The notes under the pieces are model-generated. The model ran no database searches and was not told the DNA's origin. It saw only the letters and a program-made list of their open reading frames with translations. From the NCBI GenBank assembly GCA_002348315.1, contig DEAW01000166.1, positions 1 to 9,390 of the forward strand: 9,390 nucleotides of DNA. Direction: 5' to 3'. The stretch comes from Planctomycetaceae bacterium UBA2972 (GTDB lineage: Bacteria; Planctomycetota; Planctomycetia; Pirellulales; Pirellulaceae). This document shows positions 1-5,837 of the stretch, in pieces. The position numbers and the translations under genes were made by a program. The first letter of the stretch is position 1. The number at the start of each line of letters is the position of its first letter.

Positions 1-2
1 GA

Positions 3-50
3 GATATCGAGTCTATTTTCAGGCGTTTCAGGGAAGAAGTGTTGAGATAG
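3..50 (+). CDS. possible C-terminal tail of an upstream gene (partial)
   Basis: The third forward frame is open from the window edge and reads DIESIFRRFREEVLR before a TAG stop. This mix of charged and hydrophobic residues looks like the end of a helical protein. The stop lies 40 bases before the exbB start, which would fit an upstream member of the same operon. Only 15 residues are visible and another frame stays open to base 70, so this is a weak call and no function can be assigned. Confidence 0.25.
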   Translation, partial: DIESIFRRFREEVLR

Positions 51-90
51 GCAGTTTAGCGCGGGTTTAAGGCCCAGGGATCGGTCCGCC

Positions 91-864
91 ATGATGCGCA
101 ATAAGAAAATAATAATCGTTCTATCTTTGTTCCTGTTAGTCGGGTGCTCCAGACTGGCATTAGCACAGCAGGAACCTGCGTCCGAAGGTACGTCTCTACT
201 TACACTTCTCAGTGCCGGCGGTCTATTAATGGCACCTATCGCACTCTGCTCCCTAATCTTGTGCATGTTCTCGTTGGAACGTGCGATGAGTCTGAGGCGA
301 GCCCGAATAATCCCCAGACCCTTTGTGAAACGTATTCTTGAACAGCTCAAGGCAGGAGAACTCGACAAGCGTGAGGCCTATCGGGTTTGCAAAGAAAATA
401 AGAGTCCCGTCTCGCTGGTACTTGCAGCTGGAATACGACGTTGGGGTAAACCGGCTCAGGAAGTCGAAAAGGCGATGGTTGATGCCGGGGAACGACTGGG
501 AAACAAGCTGCGGAAATACCTGAAACTGTTCAATGGCATTTCAACGATCACTCCCCTACTCGGCTTGCTTGGAACGGTCATTGGGATGATCCAGTCCTTT
601 AATGCGATTGTAGCAACCGGAGCGATGGGCAAGCCCGAACTTCTAGCCGCAGGCATTAGCCAGGCCCTGGTAACAACAGCCGCAGGCTTAACTGTGGCCA
701 TTCCGGCATTGATTGCTTATATCTACTTTTCGAGTCGAGTGGATAAACTGCTGATGGAAGTGGATGAATACTCGCAGCAAATGGTACAGGCCGTATGTGG
801 TGAACGAGTAAATCGAGCGAAACGGCGAGTGATCTCAGCTGAATCAACGCGGCGGGCGGCGTAG
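91..864 (+). CDS. exbB: ExbB/TolQ/MotA-family proton channel protein
   Basis: This is an inner-membrane subunit of an ExbB-ExbD type motor, which uses the proton gradient to drive a periplasmic partner. The protein has 257 residues. A signal peptide covers about residues 1-25, ending LALAQQ, and is followed by membrane segments near 38-60, 148-172 and 188-213. The family signature is clear: TPLLGLLGTVIGM (154-166) in the second core helix and SQALVTTAAGLTVAIPALIAY (190-210) in the third. The large charged cytoplasmic loop (64-145) matches the ExbB layout. An AGGGA sequence at 76-80 is a plausible ribosome site for the ATG at 91; the ATG at 94 is an alternative. Two oddities: LVGC at 16-19 resembles a lipobox and competes with the ordinary signal-peptidase site, and Gln191 stands where E. 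coli ExbB has a Glu. exbD begins two bases after the stop, which suggests translational coupling. Confidence 0.93.
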   Translation: MMRNKKIIIVLSLFLLVGCSRLALAQQEPASEGTSLLTLLSAGGLLMAPIALCSLILCMFSLERAMSLRRARIIPRPFVKRILEQLKAGELDKREAYRVCKENKSPVSLVLAAGIRRWGKPAQEVEKAMVDAGERLGNKLRKYLKLFNGISTITPLLGLLGTVIGMIQSFNAIVATGAMGKPELLAAGISQALVTTAAGLTVAIPALIAYIYFSSRVDKLLMEVDEYSQQMVQAVCGERVNRAKRRVISAESTRRAA

Positions 865-866
865 TT

Positions 867-1286
867 ATGCCTATTAAGATTGACCAAAACGAAAAGCCTG
901 TCATTAACCTGACTCCGATGATTGATATCGTCTTTCTGTTGGTCATCTTCTTTATGGTGGGGACGAAATTCTCCGAAGTGGAACAGCAACTTGAGTTAAC
1001 CGTGCCTGAAGTGAGTGGTGAAGCCTCTGTTGCTCCGACGGTGAAGCGTCACGTGGTGGCTGTTTTTAAAGACGGAACGGTATCGCTCGATGGTGAATTG
1101 ATGGATATGCAGCAGCTTGAAGTACAGCTTAAGCGTGAGCAGCAGGCGGGAGACACTGTCAACGTAGTTATACGAGGTGATGCCGAAGGTGCGTTTCAAA
1201 ATGTTGCATCGGTGTTGAGTGTCTGCCGTAATGCCGGAGTGAGTGATTTGGGTGTTTCGGTTCGACTTGCTTCTTCCGGAGAGTAA
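867..1286 (+). CDS. exbD: ExbD/TolR-family biopolymer transport protein
   Basis: This is the partner of the preceding ExbB-like channel. ExbD-type proteins put one helix in the channel pore, and its conserved aspartate carries the proton. The protein has 139 residues. A short cytoplasmic N-terminus is followed by NLTPMIDIVFLLVIFFMV (14-31), the family signature, with Asp20 as the expected proton-carrying residue. The rest (about 40-139) is a small periplasmic domain; the stretch around 94-125 (VIRGDAEGAFQNV, then LSVCRNAGVSDLGV) is the usual ExbD/TolR C-terminal fold. The length is normal for the family. No strong ribosome site precedes the ATG, which lies two bases after the exbB stop, so coupled translation is likely. 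Only one ExbD is present here. Confidence 0.94.
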   Translation: MPIKIDQNEKPVINLTPMIDIVFLLVIFFMVGTKFSEVEQQLELTVPEVSGEASVAPTVKRHVVAVFKDGTVSLDGELMDMQQLEVQLKREQQAGDTVNVVIRGDAEGAFQNVASVLSVCRNAGVSDLGVSVRLASSGE

Positions 1287-1289
1287 GAC

Positions 1290-3116
1290 ATGAATCCGAT
1301 GGGATGCCTGTTTCTGTTTGCTGAGCAAGCGACGCCGACGACATCGATTAATCGAACTGTGGGTGTCATCGTCTGGGTGGGGCTCATTGTTTTTTCAATT
1401 GCCTTCTTCGTTCTTTCTTGGACTCGTCTGGGTAACGCCAAACCCCTGATTAAGTGCCTTACGTTAAGCGTGTTTGCGCACGTTCTGTTGGCTATTTTCT
1501 TTTATGGCACGCAAATGCTCGGTCTTGAAATGGATTTGGGTGGCAATCAGCCTGTGACGATTTCATTAATCACTGAATCAGAGCTAGATGATACAGCACC
1601 GGTCGAAGAGCGTGTGCAGCCGAAGCTTGATGAGGAATATCCCGAAGAGCTTCCCGATTCTCCCGCCGAGTTGGTCGAACCCTCCGAAGAGATTCCCAAC
1701 GTTGTTGAAACGGTGGAACCTGCAGAGGAATTACCGCCAGTGAATGAAATGCCAGAGCAACAAGTAGACCAGCCGACGGTTGCTGAGCCTGAGATCACTC
1801 AGAAGATTGAAAGTGAGACGATAGAGGTTCAGGAGTCGGAGGAAGCGGAGGTTGTAGAAGAAGATTCCGGGATCGATGTCGAACCGGATGTTATCGAGTC
1901 TGCAGAGGAAATTGTGGGGGAGAGTCCTGTCGTGCCAGTGGAAAGCGACGCACCTCCGTCGGTGGATGCCAGGATAGAACAGGTCGCTGCGATTGAAGGT
2001 CAGTTAGAAGCGATCGAGACCGTCGAGCCAGTTCCGGCCAGAGATCCGATGGTGCGGTTGGACGGCAAGCAGATTCCAAAGCAGTACCAGGCTCGATTTA
2101 ACCATTCAGCTACCGAAGAAATTCGTGGTGCTGCCTTCGGAGCGACGTTGGAGACAGAGGCTGCTGTGCGAGCGGGAATTGAGTGGTTGGTTAAAACGCA
2201 GCATGAAAATGGTCGCTGGGACGCATCTGAGTTTGGGGCAGGCGTGGATCGGGAAGTTGACGGTCAGCGTCGTGGAGCTACCGGCGCGAATGCGGACACA
2301 GGTATTTCAGGGTTGGCGTTGCTGGCTTTAATGGGAGATGGCAATACGCATCTAACAGGCCAGTATCGAATCACAGTTCAGCATGGTTTGGAATATCTTT
2401 TGGGACAGCAAGGCTCAGATGGGAATCTGTCCGGTGCAGCGAGTTTGTTTGCGAGGATGTATTGTCACGCCATGGCGACCATCGCAGTTTGTGAAGCGTA
2501 TGCTTTGACGGGAGATAAGCGGCTTCGAGGCTTTGCGGAAAGAGCGATTGGGTTTACGATTCGTTCACAGGATAAGCAAACGGGTGGTTGGAGATATCAA
2601 CCGGCGGATGCAGGAGATATGAGTCAGTTTGGTTGGCAGGTGCTTGCCTTAAGAAGTGCGCAGCAGGCTGGAATGACAGTGCCGCAGAAAACGAAAGAGT
2701 TAATGGTCAAGTTTCTCGCATCATGCAATACGGGAACACGTGGTGGGCTGGCAGCGTATCGACCGGGGTTTGGAGCGACTCGGACGATGACGGCGGAATC
2801 ATTGACATGCAGGATTTGGCTGGATGCTCATCGTAGTGTTGAGCAGGTAGAGGAAGCATCGGAGTATATCGTTTTGCAATTGCCCAGTCAGTCGCGTCCA
2901 GATCTTTACTACTGGTATTACGGAAGTTTGTCGATGCGTCAGCTTGGAGGGCCGGCATGGGAATCCTGGAGCGGAGCGTTGAAACGCGTGGTGCCAGTGA
3001 TCCAGCTTGCTGATGGCAGTTGGCCTACCGATACGAAATGGGGCGGCTACGGTGGTAAAGTGTATAGCACAGCCATGGCAGTGTTGTGTTTGGAAAGCTT
3101 TTACCGATATCAATAA
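1290..3116 (+). CDS. TonB-like membrane anchor fused to an alpha/alpha-toroid (prenyltransferase/squalene-oxidase repeat) domain
   Basis: The protein has 608 residues and sits where tonB would follow exbB-exbD. Two membrane helices (about 24-43 and 56-77) flank a positive loop (Arg46, Lys51, Lys55), so most of the protein should lie in the periplasm. The second helix reads LSVFAHVLL with Ser60 and His64 spaced as Ser16 and His20 of E. coli TonB. The next stretch, NQPVTISLITESEL (86-99), resembles the segment after the TonB anchor. Residues 96-250 form an acidic Glu/Pro-rich rod. Residues about 286-607 form a toroid domain with QW-type motifs (Q304-W310, Q427/Q430-W434, Q572-W578) and the ending YSTAMAVLCLESFYRY. 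No DxDD motif of hopene cyclases, no convincing zinc site and no CGEQ thioester motif is seen, so catalysis is doubtful. GGAG at 1278-1281 supports the ATG. The exact role is unknown. Confidence 0.85.
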   Translation: MNPMGCLFLFAEQATPTTSINRTVGVIVWVGLIVFSIAFFVLSWTRLGNAKPLIKCLTLSVFAHVLLAIFFYGTQMLGLEMDLGGNQPVTISLITESELDDTAPVEERVQPKLDEEYPEELPDSPAELVEPSEEIPNVVETVEPAEELPPVNEMPEQQVDQPTVAEPEITQKIESETIEVQESEEAEVVEEDSGIDVEPDVIESAEEIVGESPVVPVESDAPPSVDARIEQVAAIEGQLEAIETVEPVPARDPMVRLDGKQIPKQYQARFNHSATEEIRGAAFGATLETEAAVRAGIEWLVKTQHENGRWDASEFGAGVDREVDGQRRGATGANADTGISGLALLALMGDGNTHLTGQYRITVQHGLEYLLGQQGSDGNLSGAASLFARMYCHAMATIAVCEAYALTGDKRLRGFAERAIGFTIRSQDKQTGGWRYQPADAGDMSQFGWQVLALRSAQQAGMTVPQKTKELMVKFLASCNTGTRGGLAAYRPGFGATRTMTAESLTCRIWLDAHRSVEQVEEASEYIVLQLPSQSRPDLYYWYYGSLSMRQLGGPAWESWSGALKRVVPVIQLADGSWPTDTKWGGYGGKVYSTAMAVLCLESFYRYQ

Positions 3117-3130
3117 GAGGAATGCAGTCC

Positions 3131-3544
3131 ATGCTCCGTAGTATTCTCATACCACTTCTTGGCGTTCTCATTGCAATGGCTGGAGTGGCATTGGTTCAGG
3201 GGTTGGGTCATGAGATCTATGGCGTGGCACCTGTGACCGAAGAGATGACTCCGCAGGAAGTGGATGTGGTAGTTCGTGAGTATTTAGAGACAGCTCCTTT
3301 GGGAGCATTGGCTTTTCCGATACTGTCCTGGATGTTTGGGACTTATGTGGGAACGGTGTTTGTAGCCAGAGGTTGCGACGAAATGCCCAAAGCTCATTCC
3401 GCACCAGTTCTTTCTGTCATGCTACTGTGCACGATTTTGATGCTCACGATAATTCCTCATCCGCCGTGGATGTATCTCGGTCCGTTTCTCGTAGTTGGTG
3501 CTTGGTGGAACGGAGTGAAGACGGGAGGACGTTTGGGCAGTTAA
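3131..3544 (+). CDS. conserved small four-helix membrane protein, function unknown
   Basis: The protein has 137 residues and four predicted membrane helices, at about 4-23, 56-79, 89-108 and 112-127. A loop of some 30 residues follows the first helix. Recognisable points are GLGHEIYG (24-31), TAPLGAL (54-60) and IIPHPPWM (107-114). As I recall, this pattern (GHxIYP, then xxPLGAL, then IPHPxW) recurs in uncharacterised small membrane proteins of several phyla, but no function comes with it. I chose the ATG at 3131 because GAGG at 3117-3120 lies ten bases upstream. The frame is open back to an ATG at 3086, but that start would overlap the toroid gene by 31 bases. The gene begins 14 bases after the toroid stop, so it is probably the last gene of the exbB operon. 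Confidence 0.78.
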   Translation: MLRSILIPLLGVLIAMAGVALVQGLGHEIYGVAPVTEEMTPQEVDVVVREYLETAPLGALAFPILSWMFGTYVGTVFVARGCDEMPKAHSAPVLSVMLLCTILMLTIIPHPPWMYLGPFLVVGAWWNGVKTGGRLGS

Positions 3545-3577
3545 ACAGTCAGACATTTAATCAATTAAACAGTTGTA
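3538..3577 (+). repeat. degenerate octamer tandem repeat, about CAGTTAAA x5
   Basis: Five consecutive eight-base units can be read: CAGTTAAA, CAGTCAGA, CATTTAAT, CAATTAAA and CAGTTGTA. Units 1 and 4 differ by one base. The first unit contains the stop codon of the small membrane protein gene. The same motif in reverse orientation follows the stop of the converging tat gene. The units are degenerate and the function is unknown. Confidence 0.5.
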
Positions 3578-3676
3578 TTGCGAAGTAGTTGGAGCGTGTG
3601 CCTTAGCCAAATAAATCTCGGGAGAACAAATTAAAACTCTTGATTCGCTAAAGCGGCTTGGGAAACCAGCTCAAAT

Positions 3677-3700
3677 TTAAATTGTCTAATTGTCTAGCTC
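3677..3700 (-). repeat. degenerate octamer tandem repeat, about CAATTAGA x2-3, inverted relative to the 3538-3577 array
   Basis: On the minus strand the units are GAGCTAGA, CAATTAGA and CAATTTAA. On the plus strand ATTGTCTA occurs twice in perfect tandem (3681-3688 and 3689-3696). The array begins at the stop of the converging TatA-like gene. It shares the consensus CARTTARA with the plus-strand array, so the two arrays form an inverted pair around the convergent gene junction. About 100 bases between them (3578-3676) show no gene and no strong terminator hairpin. Confidence 0.45.
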
Positions 3701-4100
3701 AGTCAGCTTCTTCCGTGGGAGTTGGGGATTCGGTCGGTTCGGTCGGCGGTGGCTCAAACATCGGGACGTCCGGAGCTTCGAAGTCATCATAGTCGTCAGC
3801 GGACCAGTCATCGGCTCCGGACGCAGAAGAGTTATTTGCTGAAGAAGGGTCATTGTAATAGTCATTGGAGACGTCACTAACGTACTCGTCCATTTTGACT
3901 GAATTCTGGAATTCGCTGAGTCCTTTACGGAATTCGCGGTAGGTTTTACCGAACTTGCGGGCAACCCCGGGTAGGTTTTTGCCAAACAGCATGACAGCGA
4001 TTAGTGCGATCACCATCACTTCCATCATTCCCATGCCGCCAAAGATGAGGGCGATTGGAAGTTGGCTACCTTCGACAGTTTGTAATAAGAGCTCGTTCAT
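3699..4100 (-). CDS. TatA/TatB-family twin-arginine translocase protein, long acidic tail
   Basis: TatA/B proteins form, with TatC, the pathway that exports folded proteins across the inner membrane. The protein has 133 residues. A short N-terminus leads into GGMGMMEVMVIALIAVMLFG (21-40), with Glu27 near the start of the membrane helix and the hallmark FG at its end. The amphipathic helix KNLPGVARKFGKTYREFRKG (41-60) follows. The tail (about 70-133) is acidic, then Pro/Thr-rich, and likely disordered. It is longer than a minimal TatA and could serve a TatB-like role; sequence alone does not decide. The frame is open to an ATG at 4160, but that codon lies in the loop of a perfect hairpin and would add a non-family extension, so I chose the ATG at 4100. 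No clear ribosome site precedes it. It lies downstream of the other tat gene on the same strand. Confidence 0.85.
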   Translation of the reverse strand: MNELLLQTVEGSQLPIALIFGGMGMMEVMVIALIAVMLFGKNLPGVARKFGKTYREFRKGLSEFQNSVKMDEYVSDVSNDYYNDPSSANNSSASGADDWSADDYDDFEAPDVPMFEPPPTEPTESPTPTEEAD

Positions 4101-4147
4101 GATTGCAATCGGTTTGGTCAATCGGAGTATTAGATGGGAAGTTAGTT

Positions 4148-4188
4148 GCGTAGGAAGCATTCCTACGCCGAACTGGTTTTACAGTTCG
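4148..4188 (-). promoter_or_regulatory. two adjacent perfect stem-loops between the tandem tat genes
   Basis: In the minus-strand transcript, the first hairpin has arms CGAACTG and CAGTTCG with a six-base loop (4169-4188); the stop codon of the upstream tatA gene is in that loop. It is followed without a gap by a second hairpin with nine-base arms GCGTAGGAA and TTCCTACGC and a three-base loop (4148-4168). No uridine run follows on the minus strand, so a classical intrinsic terminator is unlikely. Transcript processing, stabilisation or partial attenuation between the two genes are the plausible roles. Confidence 0.6.
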
Positions 4189-4397
4189 CTATCTTCGTCA
4201 ACGACATCGTCATCGTCGTCATCAGCATCAATTGGGGTATCGTCTTTGAGACCCTTTTTGAATTCGTTGGCGCTTTTGCCAATGCTTTTTGCGAGGCCCG
4301 GTAGTTTGTTGGCACCAAAAAAGAGGATAAAGATACCGCCGATGATAAGCATTTCGGGAAGTCCCGGCATGCCGATTGCAAATAAAGAAGTGGTCAT
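4179..4397 (-). CDS. tatA: TatA/TatE-family twin-arginine translocase protein
   Basis: This is a pore-forming type subunit of the Tat export system. The protein has 72 residues, normal for TatA. GMPGLPEMLIIGGIFILFFG (9-28) is the membrane helix with Glu15 near its start and the conserved FG (27-28). ANKLPGLAKSIGKSANEFKK (29-48) is the hinge and amphipathic helix. The tail (52-72) is very acidic, with a run of six aspartates (59-64) encoded by a GAT/GAC-rich stretch that could be prone to slippage. I chose the ATG at 4397 because GAGGG lies eight bases upstream (4406-4410); the frame is open further upstream, but that extension is unlike TatA. It is the first gene of a two-gene unit with the TatA/B-like gene at 3699-4100. 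tatC is not in the window. Confidence 0.92.
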   Translation of the reverse strand: MTTSLFAIGMPGLPEMLIIGGIFILFFGANKLPGLAKSIGKSANEFKKGLKDDTPIDADDDDDDVVDEDSEL

Positions 4398-4514
4398 AGG
4401 ATTCGCCCTCGCGTGTAATGAATCGATTTCGTTCTCTGTGGTGCGAAATAATAAGTGAACCAATTAGGCACACCGAGCCCACAGAAGTCTCCATTTTCTC
4501 AAGAGGCGAAAGCG

Positions 4515-4540
4515 GGCAAGCACCCTAAATTGGGTTTGCC
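4515..4540 (-). promoter_or_regulatory. bulged stem-loop in the predicted tatA leader
   Basis: GGCAA (4515-4519) and ACCC (4522-4525) pair with GGGT (4532-4535) and TTGCC (4536-4540). This gives nine base pairs with a two-base bulge and a six-base loop. It lies about 120 bases ahead of the tatA start and inside the leader predicted from the promoter at 4564-4591. It could be a leader structure or chance; I do not recognise it as a known riboswitch. The rest of the 300-base divergent gap (4398-4697) shows no gene except a small possible reading frame at its right end. Confidence 0.3.
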
Positions 4541-4563
4541 AGGACCAAACTTGAGTACTATTG

Positions 4564-4591
4564 ATTCTATTTCACTAGTAGTTGGCGTCAA
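4564..4591 (-). promoter_or_regulatory. candidate sigma70-type promoter for the tat pair
   Basis: On the minus strand, TTGACG (4591-4586) is followed by a 16-base spacer and TAGAAT (4569-4564). Each hexamer matches five of six consensus bases. It points toward tatA and would give a leader of roughly 160 bases. Planctomycete promoters are less well defined than those of E. coli, so this is a sequence-match prediction only. I saw no equally good promoter for the divergent outer-membrane protein gene. Confidence 0.4.
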
Positions 4592-4653
4592 GTGGGGTGG
4601 TTTTCGATACGTAGACGGAATTTAACAATTCTAGCAAAGTTAAGGGGAAGGAA

Positions 4654-4749
4654 ATGACGACGATAAGAGTAAGCATTGTTATTTTCGAGGTTGAAAAATG
4701 GTTGCCAGCACTCAAAAACAAACGATTAAGTCAAGACATCCCAGTCTAA
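4654..4749 (+). CDS. possible 31-codon leader or overlapping small ORF
   Basis: An ATG at 4654 is preceded by a very purine-rich AAGGGGAAGGAA (4642-4653), a strong Shine-Dalgarno-like sequence at good spacing. The frame reads MTTIRVSIVIFEVEKWLPAL and continues to a TAA at 4747-4749. It overlaps the start of the outer-membrane protein gene in another frame. It could be a translated leader, or the purine run may simply help load ribosomes for the main gene. No similarity is recognised. Confidence 0.25.
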   Translation: MTTIRVSIVIFEVEKWLPALKNKRLSQDIPV

Positions 4750-5819
4750 TGGGAATGATATGCGGCCTATTGTTGGTCTCCGTGGTAAACGCGAACGACG
4801 TCAATTATCAAATCGTGTCATACAGTATGGATGATAAGCAGGAAAGCCATTCGATTCCAAGTATTCAAGATGAAATTCCTGTAGAGAACAATCTTTATCC
4901 TCTTGCTCGGCAGAATCGTATGGGGATGCAGCAAGTGCGAAAGCGTCCTGAGGGGAGGTTGTATTTTGGTGTAGAGCATTCCAATTGGAAAATCCGTCGC
5001 AGGGATCTGGATTATGCCGTCACTAATACGGGTAGTGCTTTAGCCATCGGTCAGGGGGATATCAAGGAGCTTTCCTTCGATAGAGATGACAACTTTAAGG
5101 CCATTCTGGGCATCAAGATAGATGATGGTTGGAAGTTGGGATTGGTCTATTCTAATTATCGAACCAGACAGTCAGATTCCATTGAGGCAGCAGCCGGTGA
5201 AACACTCTATGCGACTCGTAGCCACCCGGAATTTAATGAACGAGCCTTTGATGCATCGATGGCAGCCATGCTTGATACCGACTCGTTTGATGCGGAGGTT
5301 CGGGGCGATATTAAGCTCTCAGAAAGAGCTTCCATTACTGTCTTTGGTGGATTTCGATGGATGGATACAAACCAAATATTGGATACATCTTACGACGGAA
5401 TCGACTTTAATGATGGGAGCGTCGTTCAGCAAAATCAAAGTGCACTATTTGGCTTGAGGCTTGGCAGTTTGGGGCGATATGACATTTCAGACCGCTACTA
5501 CATTTTTGGCAGTATGGAAGCTACTTTGGCCTACGGTAGACATTCCTTGTCATTGCAGGAAACGAACAATTCCGGCGGAACGTTGCTGGTGGATGTTCAG
5601 GATTCATATTCACAGGCGCATCTCTTAGCTGAAGCATCTTTTGGTGCAGGTTTGGTGCTGGGGGAATATGATTTGAGATTAGGTTACGAACTGAATTTTT
5701 GGGGTGGCATGGCCAGTCGATTGGTCTTTCTGGATGACACTCATGAAGCGATGTTTTCGCACCAAACCGAAGATATCATGCTCGACGGCGTCTTTATTCG
5801 TCTGTCACGTGACTACTAA
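4698..5819 (+). CDS. Lpg1974-like outer-membrane beta-barrel protein
   Basis: The protein has 373 residues. A signal peptide (about 1-32; hydrophobic core LMGMICGLLLVSVV, cleavage near VNA-N) sends it to the periplasm. The mature part has many short alternating strands typical of a barrel: GRLYFGVEHSNWKI (86-99), FKAILGIKI (133-141), WKLGLVYSNYRTR (145-157), ASITVFGGFRWMD (211-223), SALFGLRLGSL (248-258), RYYIFGSMEATLAYGRHS (266-283), YDLRLGYELNFWGG (324-337). It ends DGVFIRLSRDY with a terminal aromatic residue, as expected for a barrel insertion signal. The pattern (FGGFR strand, then a GSMEATLAYG-type strand, then LGYELNFWGG) resembles Lpg1974/Legionella major outer-membrane protein relatives common in planctomycetes; the family name is a judgement from memory. 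GAGG at 4687-4690 supports the ATG at 4698, and an in-frame stop lies immediately upstream. Its stop is 18 bases from that of the converging RTX gene. Confidence 0.72.
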   Translation: MVASTQKQTIKSRHPSLMGMICGLLLVSVVNANDVNYQIVSYSMDDKQESHSIPSIQDEIPVENNLYPLARQNRMGMQQVRKRPEGRLYFGVEHSNWKIRRRDLDYAVTNTGSALAIGQGDIKELSFDRDDNFKAILGIKIDDGWKLGLVYSNYRTRQSDSIEAAAGETLYATRSHPEFNERAFDASMAAMLDTDSFDAEVRGDIKLSERASITVFGGFRWMDTNQILDTSYDGIDFNDGSVVQQNQSALFGLRLGSLGRYDISDRYYIFGSMEATLAYGRHSLSLQETNNSGGTLLVDVQDSYSQAHLLAEASFGAGLVLGEYDLRLGYELNFWGGMASRLVFLDDTHEAMFSHQTEDIMLDGVFIRLSRDY

Positions 5820-5837
5820 TAAATCTTGCGTCTACGA

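Noticed and set aside
2200..3110. Functional squalene-hopene cyclase or protein prenyltransferase
   Set aside because: QW-type motifs are present, but the DxDD catalytic motif and a convincing zinc-ligand set are not, and the domain is tethered in the periplasm behind an acidic rod.
2799..3113. Minus-strand 104-codon frame inside the toroid gene
   Set aside because: It lies entirely within the well-supported toroid coding sequence and shows no recognisable domain.
3086..3130. Earlier start for the small membrane protein gene, overlapping the toroid gene
   Set aside because: The added residues do not look like a family N-terminus, and the GAGG at 3117-3120 is correctly spaced for the ATG at 3131.
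3578..3676. Intrinsic terminator in the convergent intergenic region
   Set aside because: The only short palindrome (CGCTAAAGCG) has too small a loop and no adjacent T-run.
4101..4160. N-terminal extension of the second TatA-like protein from the ATG at 4160
   Set aside because: The ATG sits in the loop of a perfect hairpin, and TatA proteins have short N-termini before the membrane helix.
3955..4458. 167-codon plus-strand frame across the tat region
   Set aside because: It is a shadow of the minus-strand tat genes, with a low-complexity serine run from reversed aspartate codons. The minus-strand products match a known family.
5820..5837. Bidirectional terminator between the converging outer-membrane protein and RTX genes
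   Set aside because: Only 18 bases separate the stops and no inverted repeat with a T-tract is visible.
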